Positions 15,247 through 23,077 of a stretch of 23,077 bases of DNA are shown here, in pieces. This DNA comes from an uncultured Veillonella sp. (GTDB lineage: Bacteria; Bacillota; Negativicutes; Veillonellales; Veillonellaceae), in assembly GCA_900556785.1 (NCBI GenBank), contig USQK01000026.1, positions 1-23,077 of the forward strand, written 5' to 3'. The position numbers and the translations under genes were made by a program. The notes under the pieces were generated by a model, which had not been told where the DNA came from, searched no databases, and saw nothing but the letters and a program-made list of their open reading frames with translations. Every line of letters starts with the position of its first letter. Position 1 is the first letter of the stretch.

Positions 15247-17991
15247 ATGGCAGAAGAAAAAACTTCCACCAAAAAACGCAATACACGACGAAAGCGAACA
15301 AGTACAAAACAGCAAACTAAGTCTCAAGGATTTTCCTTGCGCAGCGAAGTTAAAGGCTTAATTGTAATTGCCTTTGCAGTTATTTCCTTGCTCGGATTCT
15401 TTGGGTTTGAACTCGGTCTTGTAGGACAGATTTTAACAGGTATATTCCGTCATGGTTTTGGCCTAGGTGGTATTATTCCTTGCCTTGGTGTGTTCTGGAT
15501 TGGCTGGCGATTATTGTATAAAGGAACATTTATTTCCGTTACTAAACGGGGCGTTGTAATGACTTTGTTCTTCCTATTCTTGCTAGCCCTTGTTCCATTG
15601 TGGCGCGTTCCTGAGGGGCAGGAATTAATCACTACACAATTGGCTGACCAAGGTGGTGTAGTAGGTGGTGCTATCGCTACATTCCTTCGCACTCTATTAG
15701 GTGAGCTAGGGGCTATCATTTTAGATGTGTTCTTATTATTAGCCTTTGGTATTCTAATCACTCGTTTATCTTTGCGAAGTGGCTTGCAAAAGGCAGCGGA
15801 TAAAACACAAGTAGGTTTAGATGTAGCTAAAGAAGTGGCTGCTGAGAAGGTAGCTGTAGCTAAAGAGGTCTTTGAAGATTGGAATGAACAACGTAAAGAA
15901 GCTGCAGAACAACGGAAAGCGTATAACAGGGAAAAGGACACACGCTTTGCTGATGCTGCAGATCAAGCGTTAGATACACTTGAAAAACGAGGTATCACTA
16001 CTGACCGAGATAACTTTGAAACGAGTGCGGTTGTAGATAATGAACCTATGGTGGATACAGTGACGACTGTAGAAACTCCAAAGGCTCCTACATCTTGGAA
16101 AGAATTAGCTGAAATAGAAGCGCGCAACCGTGCAGTAGAACAATTGGCGAATATTTCTGAAGATGCTGGTGATGCGAAGTCTTATGATGCAGATGATTTT
16201 GATCAATTCTCTGATGCTAGTAGATCTACAGGTGATGACTATGTATATACTCCAGATGAGGATTATACATATACTCCAGACGAAGGATATATAGATGAAT
16301 CTGACTCAGTAGAGAATAACCATGAGGAACAACCAGAGTTTACATATCAAAATACAACGATTGGTCCATTGGAAACTAATCACGCTGCCATAGCTTCTGC
16401 TGTACCTGGAACAGGTGCTGCAGCAAGTTCTGTAAGTGCTGGTACCGGTATGTCTGGTATGAGTTTACAAGTACCATCTACTATTAGTACTACAGAAGAT
16501 ACAGCACAAGTAGCAGTATCTAAAGATGGTCAAATTCATCGTACCTATGATAGACCTTATCATTTCCCAAGCCTTGATATTTTGGCGAAAGGGAAGGGGA
16601 GTCAAAGCAATGGTGAAGAAGTAGCGCAAAATGCAATGATGCTTGAAAATGTATTGAGTAACTTTGGTATTACTGCTAAGGTCGTTAATGCTACACAAGG
16701 TCCAACTGTTACACGCTACGAAATTGAACCTGCACCTGGTGTAAAGGTTAGCCGTATCGTCAACTTAACTGATGATATTGCCTTAAACTTAGCGGCTCAA
16801 CATATTCGGATGGAGGCTCCAATCCCTGGTAAATCCGCCATCGGTATCGAGGTTCCTAATAAGACGACAGAGGCCGTTCATTTGCGTGATGTTCTTGATT
16901 GTAGTGACTTCAAGGACGCTCGTGGGGGTATTCCAGTTGGTCTTGGCAAGGATATTGCAGGTAAGCCTGTTATTACTGACCTTGCGAAGATGCCTCACTT
17001 GCTTGTAGCAGGTACTACTGGTTCTGGTAAATCTGTATGTGTTAATACTTTGATTTCAAGTATTCTATTTAGTCGTAAACCAGAAGAGGTTAAGCTTTTA
17101 TTAATCGATCCTAAGATGGTTGAATTGTCTATCTACAATGGCATTCCTCATTTGATGGCGCCAGTTGTAACCGATATGAAAAAAGCAGCCGCTGTATTGC
17201 GTTGGGCTGTTCGTGAGATGGAGGCTCGTTATAAAGCTTTTGCAGCATCTGGCAAACGCGATATTAAGAGCTATAACGAAGCGCACCCTAAGGCGGCTAT
17301 GCCTTTGATTGTATTAATTATCGATGAGTTAGCTGATCTTATGATGACTGCTCCTGATGATATTGAAGAATCTATTAGTCGCTTAGCACAAATGGCGCGT
17401 GCTGCAGGTATTCACATGGTACTTGCTACGCAACGTCCTTCTGTCAACGTTATTACTGGTTCTATTAAGGCCAATGTACCTAGCCGTATTTCCTTTGCCG
17501 TAGGTTCTCAAATTGACTCCCGTACTATTCTCGATATGGCGGGTGCTGAGAAATTGCTTGGTAAAGGGGATATGTTATTTGCTCCAATTGGTGCTAATAA
17601 ACCAATTCGTGTACAAGGTGCGTTTATCTCTGATGATGAGGTAGAACATCTTGTGGAATTTGTAAAAGCTCAACGTGAACCAGAATATGACGATACTGTT
17701 ACACAAGAGGCTGAGAAGGAAACCGAAAAAGAATCATCAGAAGAAAATGATATCTACCGCGATGAATTATTAGAACGTGCTGTTAATCTCGTTATGGAAT
17801 CTGGTCAAGCTTCTGTGTCTATGTTACAGCGTCGATTCCGCATTGGGTATACTCGTGCGGCTCGCCTTGTTGATACGATGGAAGACCTTAAAATTGTTGG
17901 TCCTAGTATGGGCAGTAAGGCTCGAGAAATTTTGATGAGCCCTGAACAAGCTAAGGCGCGATATTTCTCAGACTCCAATGATGAGCAATAA
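15247..17991 (+). CDS. ftsK: DNA translocase FtsK/SpoIIIE
   Basis: Septum-anchored DNA pump that clears chromosome ends during division. From ATG 15247 it has 914 residues. The N-terminus is basic (KKRNTRRKR), followed by about four membrane segments (roughly 35-175). A charged A/K/E-rich probable coiled coil comes next (about 182-248), then an acidic disordered linker (about 249-390) containing a doubled YTPDE unit. The motor has Walker A GTTGSGKS (about 589-596) and Walker B LIVLIIDELADL (about 687-697). A gamma winged-helix domain that reads KOPS-type sites ends the protein (about 844-905). The start is not perfect: AAGGGG (15228-15233) is 13 bases from the ATG, and an in-frame TTG at 15235 lies too close to it. 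It heads the second gene string. Confidence 0.95.
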   Translation: MAEEKTSTKKRNTRRKRTSTKQQTKSQGFSLRSEVKGLIVIAFAVISLLGFFGFELGLVGQILTGIFRHGFGLGGIIPCLGVFWIGWRLLYKGTFISVTKRGVVMTLFFLFLLALVPLWRVPEGQELITTQLADQGGVVGGAIATFLRTLLGELGAIILDVFLLLAFGILITRLSLRSGLQKAADKTQVGLDVAKEVAAEKVAVAKEVFEDWNEQRKEAAEQRKAYNREKDTRFADAADQALDTLEKRGITTDRDNFETSAVVDNEPMVDTVTTVETPKAPTSWKELAEIEARNRAVEQLANISEDAGDAKSYDADDFDQFSDASRSTGDDYVYTPDEDYTYTPDEGYIDESDSVENNHEEQPEFTYQNTTIGPLETNHAAIASAVPGTGAAASSVSAGTGMSGMSLQVPSTISTTEDTAQVAVSKDGQIHRTYDRPYHFPSLDILAKGKGSQSNGEEVAQNAMMLENVLSNFGITAKVVNATQGPTVTRYEIEPAPGVKVSRIVNLTDDIALNLAAQHIRMEAPIPGKSAIGIEVPNKTTEAVHLRDVLDCSDFKDARGGIPVGLGKDIAGKPVITDLAKMPHLLVAGTTGSGKSVCVNTLISSILFSRKPEEVKLLLIDPKMVELSIYNGIPHLMAPVVTDMKKAAAVLRWAVREMEARYKAFAASGKRDIKSYNEAHPKAAMPLIVLIIDELADLMMTAPDDIEESISRLAQMARAAGIHMVLATQRPSVNVITGSIKANVPSRISFAVGSQIDSRTILDMAGAEKLLGKGDMLFAPIGANKPIRVQGAFISDDEVEHLVEFVKAQREPEYDDTVTQEAEKETEKESSEENDIYRDELLERAVNLVMESGQASVSMLQRRFRIGYTRAARLVDTMEDLKIVGPSMGSKAREILMSPEQAKARYFSDSNDEQ

Positions 17992-18039
17992 TTAAATGAT
18001 TACGATATGAGTATTATGTAGATTAAGAGAGGAACGAAA

Positions 18040-18492
18040 ATGGCTGAATTAGGCGAAGAATTACGACGTGAACGAGTAAGACGTAATTTAACCTTTAAAG
18101 ATGTGGAGCAAGTACTGCACATTAAAACAACCTATTTGGAAGCTATCGAAGATGGTAAGTATGACATCATTCCTGGTCAGGTCTACGTAAAAGGCTTTAT
18201 TCGTAATTACGGTAATTATTTAGATCTTGATGGTGACCGCTTGGTAAAAGCCTACCAAAGTCAAGTAGGTGATATAGATACGTTTTCTTTGCGTTCTGTG
18301 ACGCGTCAGAAGGCACAAGCGGCGCCAAATTTGGTGCAAAGTGAATTCGTTGAATACCAAACATCCAAAAAGCGTATGTCCTTAGAAACGCGTCAACGTA
18401 AACGTCAGCGTTCTATCGTACAAGAACGCATTATTTTAGGGATTATTTTATTCTGTATGGCATTATTTTTACTGTGGTTATTCCTTTTCTAA
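18040..18492 (+). CDS. RodZ-like membrane-anchored helix-turn-helix protein, short form
   Basis: A 150-residue protein with an N-terminal HTH_25 domain (about 1-75) of the RodZ type: LRRERVRRNLTFKDVEQVLHI, then YLEAIEDG and PGQVYVKGFIRNYG. It continues through a basic linker (KKRMSLETRQRKRQR) to one C-terminal membrane helix (about 129-149). RodZ bridges the actin-like MreB to the cell-wall elongation machinery. The cytoplasmic HTH and the transmembrane helix are present, but the outer C-terminal domain of long RodZ proteins is missing, because the protein ends inside or just after the helix. A RodZ-like gene (ymfM) between ftsK/spoIIIE and cinA is also found in Bacillus. The ribosome site AGAGGAA is adequate. 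The family call is secure; the cell-shape role is inferred. Confidence 0.85.
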   Translation: MAELGEELRRERVRRNLTFKDVEQVLHIKTTYLEAIEDGKYDIIPGQVYVKGFIRNYGNYLDLDGDRLVKAYQSQVGDIDTFSLRSVTRQKAQAAPNLVQSEFVEYQTSKKRMSLETRQRKRQRSIVQERIILGIILFCMALFLLWLFLF

Positions 18493-18531
18493 TAGTTGAT
18501 TAGGAATGATAGAAAGGCATTTACATAATCA

Positions 18532-20493
18532 ATGGATAGATTTTTAGTAACAGAACCTTCGGATATGAAGGAACGAGGTTGGGCCGAATTAGATTTCGTT
18601 CTCATCAGTGGGGACGCCTATGTGGACCATCCGTCCTTTGCACCTGCAGTTATCGGCAGATACTTAGAATCCAAAGGGTATCGTGTAGGTATTATAGATC
18701 AACCAGATTGGAATGATGTAGAGGCTTTCAAAAAACTTGGTAAACCGCGTCTAGCATCCCTTGTTACGGCAGGAAATCTAGACTCAATGCTCAATAAATT
18801 TACGGCGGCAAAGAAAATTCGTCGACAAGATGACTATTCTCCAGGTGGTGAAGCGGGCCATCGCCCAGATCGAGCTACCTTGGTATATGCGAATCGTATG
18901 AAGGAGGCTTATAGTGATGTGCCTCTTATTATAGGTGGCATAGAGGCGTCCTTACGCCGATTTGGTCATTATGATTATTGGTCAGATACTGTGCGTCGTT
19001 CTATTTTAGTTGATTCAAAGGCGGATGTACTCATTTATGGTATGGGTGAACTTCAAATTGTAGAATTAGCTGATGCGTTAGATCAAGGCAGATTTAAAGA
19101 GTCCTTGCCATCTATTCGTGGTATTTGTTATATGGCCAAGGAAATCCCTACTATAGACTATGTTGAGTGTCCATCTTTTGAGGAAATTAAAGCGGATAAG
19201 ATGGCTTTTGCTGATGCATTCCGTATGCAGTATGATGAACAAGATCCATTCTATGGTCGTATAGTAGTACAAAAACATGGCGATAGATATCTTGTTCAAA
19301 ACACACCTGCATTGCCACTTACGCAGGAGGAAATGGATGGCGTATATAACTTGCCGTATACTCGCAAGTGGCATCCTAAATATGATGATAAGGGTGGCGT
19401 ACCAGCATTAAGCGAAGTACAGTTTAGCCTTGTAAGTCAACGGGGATGCTTTGGTAGCTGTTCATTCTGTGCAATAACAAATCATCAAGGTCGTATCATC
19501 CAAAATCGTAGTCATGAGTCTTTACTTGATGAAGCTCAAACTATGATTAATATGGATAACTTTAAAGGATATATTCATGATGTTGGGGGCCCTACGGCGA
19601 ACTTCCGTCATTTAGCTTGTGACAAACAAGCTGTATATGGTGCTTGTAAAGGTCGTACTTGTGCGGCTCCAGAGCCTTGTGAAAATCTAAATACAAACCA
19701 TGATGACTATATTGCTTTACTCCGTAAATTACGTAAGCTAAAAGGCGTAAAAAAGGTATTTGTTCGTTCTGGCTTGCGTTATGACTATGTTCTAGCGGAT
19801 AACAATAAAGATTTTGTCCGCGAGCTTTGTGAATTTCATGTAAGTGGACAATTAAAAGTAGCGCCAGAACATGTTTCTAAACGCGTTACCAATATGATGG
19901 GCAAAGCTGGTAAGGAAGAGTTCCTCACCTTCAAATCTTGGTTTGAAGAGGCCAATAAAAAGCTTGGTAAGAAGCAATATTTAGTACCATATTTTATGAG
20001 CTCTCATCCAGGTTGTGCCTTGGAAGATGCTATTGAATTAGCTGAGTTCTTACGTGATCAACATATGTATCCAGAACAAGTGCAAGACTTTATTCCTACG
20101 CCGGGAAGCTTATCGACATGTATGTACTATACGGGCATTAACCCACTGGATGGAAAACCTGTATATGTTGCAAAAAAAGGTAGAGATAAAGCTAAGCAGC
20201 GGGCTTTAATGCAATATAAAAATATTGAAAATTATGACCTTGTAAAAGAGGCGCTCATTGAAGCTAATCGACGTGACTTGATAGGGTTTGGACCTGAATC
20301 TTTGATTCCACCACGCCCAATTGGTCGGACTAATCGTACTAGTCAATCTAGTGGTTCTCGTAATAGTGGGAAGAATAATGATCGTCGCAATGGACGTCAG
20401 TCTAGTGAGAAAAGTAGTAAGGGTAGACCTTCTCGTAATGGCATGACCAAAAGTCGTCCATCTAATAGTAATCGAGGACGTGGTAGTCGTTAA
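18532..20493 (+). CDS. YgiQ family radical SAM protein
   Basis: A 653-residue radical-SAM protein of the YgiQ/UPF0313 family, of unknown reaction. The N-terminal domain begins with the typical WAELDFVLISGDAYVDHPSF. It is followed by IGGIEASLRRFGHYDYWSD and then the radical-SAM motif RGCFGSCSFC (C306, C310, C313). Further conserved blocks are VGGPTANF, the cysteine pair in GRTCAAPEPC, RSGLRYD, KVAPEH and PGCALED with FIPTPGS. The last 57 or so residues are a low-complexity basic tail rich in R, S, N and G, probably disordered and able to bind nucleic acid. The spacing of the nearest AAAGG to the ATG is long (14), so translation may be weak or coupled. Membership is certain; the function is not known. 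Confidence 0.92.
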   Translation: MDRFLVTEPSDMKERGWAELDFVLISGDAYVDHPSFAPAVIGRYLESKGYRVGIIDQPDWNDVEAFKKLGKPRLASLVTAGNLDSMLNKFTAAKKIRRQDDYSPGGEAGHRPDRATLVYANRMKEAYSDVPLIIGGIEASLRRFGHYDYWSDTVRRSILVDSKADVLIYGMGELQIVELADALDQGRFKESLPSIRGICYMAKEIPTIDYVECPSFEEIKADKMAFADAFRMQYDEQDPFYGRIVVQKHGDRYLVQNTPALPLTQEEMDGVYNLPYTRKWHPKYDDKGGVPALSEVQFSLVSQRGCFGSCSFCAITNHQGRIIQNRSHESLLDEAQTMINMDNFKGYIHDVGGPTANFRHLACDKQAVYGACKGRTCAAPEPCENLNTNHDDYIALLRKLRKLKGVKKVFVRSGLRYDYVLADNNKDFVRELCEFHVSGQLKVAPEHVSKRVTNMMGKAGKEEFLTFKSWFEEANKKLGKKQYLVPYFMSSHPGCALEDAIELAEFLRDQHMYPEQVQDFIPTPGSLSTCMYYTGINPLDGKPVYVAKKGRDKAKQRALMQYKNIENYDLVKEALIEANRRDLIGFGPESLIPPRPIGRTNRTSQSSGSRNSGKNNDRRNGRQSSEKSSKGRPSRNGMTKSRPSNSNRGRGSR

Positions 20494-20499
20494 TAATGG

Positions 20500-20519
20500 A
20501 GAATAGCTTTGTCTATTCT
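20500..20519 (+). other. Small hairpin between ygiQ-like gene and solute-binding protein gene
   Basis: AGAATAG-CTTTGT-CTATTCT forms a perfect 7-bp stem. No T-run follows, so it is not a normal terminator. It might be an mRNA stability or attenuation element. Low significance. Confidence 0.35.
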
Positions 20520-20555
20520 GGTTTGGGAATACTTTATGTCTTATAGGAGGCATAT

Positions 20556-21593
20556 ATGAAACGGTGGATTGCTCCGGGCGTTTTAGCCCTATTTGTTATA
20601 GGAATGTTAACCTATGGCGTAAACTTTTACCATCAAGAACAGTTAGAACATGCAAAAGAACCTGTTCGTGGTGAAATTACAGTTTATACAGACTTGCCGA
20701 ACAATATAACTACATTGCTTGCCGATCGATATGAAGAGGAGAAAAATGTAAAAGTTACAGTTATGCCTCTTACAGAAGAGCAAATGGCCCAACGGTCGGC
20801 TTCAAATGTAGCTGATACATCTGGTGATCTGGTACTTACCTCTGAAGATAATCTCGTTGTAGGGGCAAATGCAGGGAAATATGCACCTATCGTTAATGAA
20901 AGAATTGACGAAGTACGTGATAATCTAAAAGATATAAATGGGTATTGGGTAGGTCTTTGGTATGATCCTATTGTATTTGTTCAAAATGACACCTTCTACA
21001 ATGGGATAGGTAAATATATTACTACTTGGGATACATTGGGTAAACAAGGTGATTGGTCTATTGTGATGACCGATTTTGTAGCATCCCAAAATGCAGCTAA
21101 TTTGTTATATAACATGGTGGAATATAGAGGCGAGCCTGAGGCACTGAACTATTTATATAGCTTAAAGCCACATATAATACAACATGCCAAGTTCTTGTCT
21201 ACTCCAGTTCGCTTAACTGCGTTAGGAGAGTCTAATATCGGCATTGGTAATTTGTCTGATGCAGCCCAATATACTCGTCATGGATATCCGATTAAAGTTA
21301 TATACCCAACAGATGGAACATCTTATTATGTAACTGGCGCTGCTGTATTAAAAAATTCAAAACATAAAGCAGATAGCGTTGAATTTATTAATTGGTTGTT
21401 ATCTACAAAGACTGCAAAATATATGGTTGAAAATAATTTCACCTATATGTTTACGAATCCAGAAATGGATGAGCCAAAAGACTCATTGGGGCACGAGTTA
21501 ATTTTATGGCCTGTTAATGGTGGTTACACTATAGATGGCAAAAAGTTGTTGTTAAATCACTGGGTTAGCCAAGTGCGTTTCCGGAAGGAGTAA
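20556..21593 (+). CDS. Extracellular solute-binding protein, ABC-type, no permease nearby
   Basis: A 345-residue periplasmic-binding-protein type II fold similar in style to Fe3+ or small-anion binding proteins. After a hydrophobic N-terminal helix (about 5-24), the mature part begins with GEITVYTDLPNN, a typical first strand. Later blocks are YWVGLWYDPIVFVQN, SIVMTDF, and YPTDGTSYYVTGAAVLKNSKHK with FINWLLS, all common to family 1 solute-binding proteins. The helix has no lipobox cysteine and no clear Ala-X-Ala cleavage site, so the protein may be membrane-anchored outside the cell. The ribosome site AGGAGG (20544-20549) is strong. No permease or ATPase gene is next to it. The ligand is not known; iron or a polyamine-like solute would be guesses. 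Confidence 0.75.
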   Translation: MKRWIAPGVLALFVIGMLTYGVNFYHQEQLEHAKEPVRGEITVYTDLPNNITTLLADRYEEEKNVKVTVMPLTEEQMAQRSASNVADTSGDLVLTSEDNLVVGANAGKYAPIVNERIDEVRDNLKDINGYWVGLWYDPIVFVQNDTFYNGIGKYITTWDTLGKQGDWSIVMTDFVASQNAANLLYNMVEYRGEPEALNYLYSLKPHIIQHAKFLSTPVRLTALGESNIGIGNLSDAAQYTRHGYPIKVIYPTDGTSYYVTGAAVLKNSKHKADSVEFINWLLSTKTAKYMVENNFTYMFTNPEMDEPKDSLGHELILWPVNGGYTIDGKKLLLNHWVSQVRFRKE

Positions 21594-21647
21594 CTCAGTT
21601 ATATAAATCCTATTACAGGAAGTAAATTGAGAAATAAACAAGTTATG

Positions 21648-21662
21648 AAAGGATATAGAATG
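21648..21662 (+). promoter_or_regulatory. Ribosome binding site that sets the rimO start
   Basis: AAAGGA (21648-21653) lies 6 bases before ATG 21660. This gives an N-terminus MGKKLGYVSLGCAKN that fits the family. The in-frame TTG 21627 and ATG 21645 would add 11 and 5 residues and lack well-placed sites. Confidence 0.75.
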
Positions 21663-23006
21663 GGTAAGAAATTAGGGTATGTTAGCCTAGGTTGTGCTAA
21701 AAACTTAGTAGATACAGAGGTAATGTTAGGCTTATTGAAAGATAATGGCTATACGATTACAGAGGAACTAAGCGAAGCAGATCTTATCGTTGTAAATACC
21801 TGTACCTTTATTGAGAAAGCAAAAGCCGAGTCTATTAATACTATTCTTGAGGTGGCTCAATATAAAGAGGATGGTAAATGTAAAGGCCTTATTGTAGCAG
21901 GTTGCTTAAGCCAACAATATCAAGATGAATTATTCCAAGAAATTCCTGAAATTGATGCTTTAATCGGTACAGGTGCATGGGACCAGATTATGGTAGCCGT
22001 TGATGCTATTGAACATGGCAATCGCAGTTGTATCATGGAAAATATTACAAATATTTATGATGAGCGTATGCCGCGTATTCAAACAACGCCTCGGTACAGT
22101 GCATATATAAAAATTGCTGAGGGCTGTAACAATGGTTGTACCTTCTGTATTATTCCAAAGGTGCGTGGTGCATTCCGCAGTCGTACTATCGAGTCTATTA
22201 AGGCCGAAGTAGAACGATTGGCTGCATCCGGTGTTAAAGAGGTCGTTCTTATCGCTCAGGATACGACTAGTTACGGTATTGATCTAAATGATGGTAAACC
22301 ATTGTTGACTACGTTGTTAAAAGAATTAACTGCCGTAGAAGGTATCGAATGGATTCGCATGTTATACTTATATCCAACTTTCTTCTCCGATGAATTGTTA
22401 GATATTATCGTTAATGAGCCAAAACTTTGTAAATATGTAGATATTCCATTGCAACATGTGAATAACGATATTTTAAAACAAATGAATCGTCGTGATGATC
22501 GCAATGATATTGAACGTTTACTTAAGAAGATTAGAAATGCACCGACCCATATTACATTGCGCACATCTATCATCGTTGGTTTTCCTGGTGAAACAGATGA
22601 ACAATTTGAAGAACTTTGCGACTTTGTAAAAGAAATCAAATTCGATAATATGGGCGTGTTTACCTACTCTCAAGAGGAAGGTACTCCTGCAGGTGCTCGT
22701 GAAGACCAAGTGCCAGAAGAGGTTAAAGACGAACGTTATCATATTCTCATGTCCATTCAAGCAGCTATCTCTGAAGAAAATAATCGCGATTTAGAAGGTA
22801 CTGTTGACTATGCAATGGTGGAAGAAATCGAGGACGGCGAGAATGGTACATTACTAGCTAAAGGACGCTTGAAATCTCAAGCACCTGATGTAGACGGTAA
22901 TATGTACATTGAGGACTGCGGTGAAGAGGTTCAACCTGGTGATATTCTTAAGGTACAGGTAGAGCAAGGCTTTGCGTACGACGTTGTAGCTACGGTTGTA
23001 GAATAA
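21660..23006 (+). CDS. rimO: Ribosomal protein S12 methylthiotransferase RimO
   Basis: RimO adds a methylthio group to a conserved aspartate of ribosomal protein S12, using two Fe-S clusters. The 448-residue protein has the N-terminal UPF0004 domain with cysteines in SLGCAKNLVDTE, VVNTCTF and VAGCLSQ, which bind the auxiliary cluster. The radical-SAM motif CNNGCTFC follows (C156, C160, C163), with IPKVRGAFRSR. A C-terminal TRAM domain for substrate binding ends in DVVATVVE. The opening VSLGCAKNLVDTEVMLG separates RimO from the tRNA enzyme MiaB. It lies between the solute-binding protein and a probable cinA. In related genomes rimO is often part of the ftsK-cinA-recA region, so the context agrees. 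Confidence 0.95.
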   Translation: MGKKLGYVSLGCAKNLVDTEVMLGLLKDNGYTITEELSEADLIVVNTCTFIEKAKAESINTILEVAQYKEDGKCKGLIVAGCLSQQYQDELFQEIPEIDALIGTGAWDQIMVAVDAIEHGNRSCIMENITNIYDERMPRIQTTPRYSAYIKIAEGCNNGCTFCIIPKVRGAFRSRTIESIKAEVERLAASGVKEVVLIAQDTTSYGIDLNDGKPLLTTLLKELTAVEGIEWIRMLYLYPTFFSDELLDIIVNEPKLCKYVDIPLQHVNNDILKQMNRRDDRNDIERLLKKIRNAPTHITLRTSIIVGFPGETDEQFEELCDFVKEIKFDNMGVFTYSQEEGTPAGAREDQVPEEVKDERYHILMSIQAAISEENNRDLEGTVDYAMVEEIEDGENGTLLAKGRLKSQAPDVDGNMYIEDCGEEVQPGDILKVQVEQGFAYDVVATVVE

Positions 23007-23043
23007 AACACAGCTCGATTCTTTCGATTGTGGAGGTGATCTG

Positions 23044-23077
23044 ATGATTGTAGAACTTATTTCTACAGGTTCAGAAT
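23044..23077 (+). CDS. cinA: Probable CinA (competence/damage-inducible protein), start only, cut by window end
   Basis: Only 11 codons are visible: MIVELISTGSE. This resembles the first strand of the molybdopterin-binding-like domain of CinA, which usually reads like ELIAVGTELLLG. The strong ribosome site GGAGGTGAT (23032-23040) lies 3 bases before the ATG. The position after rimO in an ftsK-rodZ-like-rimO string fits the conserved cinA-recA neighbourhood. The call is based on few residues and on synteny. Confidence 0.6.
   Translation, partial: MIVELISTGSE

Noticed and set aside
15450..15941. 163-codon reading frame on the - strand
   Set aside because: It is antisense to the membrane and coiled-coil region of ftsK. 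No supporting signals.
1..23077. A new defence, CRISPR, phage or secondary-metabolite system
   Set aside because: Every long reading frame on the + strand belongs to a recognisable family or to a known gene neighbourhood, and no repeat array or unexplained gene cluster is present.

Overview
The window looks like chromosomal core DNA from an anaerobic, low-to-moderate GC member of the Firmicutes. A Veillonella-like member of the Negativicutes is the best guess. This rests on an [FeFe]-hydrogenase maturase (HydG), four radical-SAM enzymes, HemZ instead of an oxygen-dependent coproporphyrinogen oxidase, strong AGGAGG-type ribosome sites, and a gene order shared with Bacillus-type genomes (recJ-relA-hisS-aspS-6S RNA-rarA, then ftsK-rodZ-like-...-cinA). 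The genus is an inference, not proven. Every gene reads on the + strand.

Layout. 1-215 is an intergenic region with two tight hairpins (possibly an IS200/IS605-type end) and a repeat-rich leader. 216-1633 is a two-gene ABC transporter of the FetA/FetB (YbbL/YbbM) iron-export type, closed by a terminator. 1923-3341 is hydG as a single-gene unit with its own promoter and terminator. 3533-13521 is a tightly packed operon: recJ, relA, a metallo-beta-lactamase-fold hydrolase, fur, hemZ, hisS and aspS. Its promoter carries a tandem GATAAT motif resembling half of a Fur box. 13597-13776 is a 6S RNA in its conserved place after aspS, followed by rarA (13863-15164). 15247-23077 is a second gene string: ftsK, a short RodZ-like membrane HTH protein, a YgiQ-type radical-SAM protein, a solute-binding protein without a permease, rimO, and the first 11 codons of a probable cinA.

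How it fits together. The operon joins DNA repair (RecJ), (p)ppGpp control (RelA), two aminoacyl-tRNA synthetases, heme or radical-SAM metabolism (HemZ) and a metal regulator (Fur). Iron is a common thread: an iron-export-type transporter, Fur, a possible Fur site, and HydG, HemZ, YgiQ and RimO, which all need Fe-S clusters. Compared with Bacillus-type order, apt and dtd are absent between recJ and hisS, and fur and hemZ are present instead.

I found no CRISPR array, tRNA, rRNA, prophage or intact transposon, and no clearly new multi-gene system. The more unusual points are the candidate Fur-box promoter of a fur-containing operon, the repeat architecture before fetA, the operator-like inverted repeat before hydG, the AT-rich C-terminal tail of HisS, and the orphan solute-binding protein inside the ftsK-cinA cluster.
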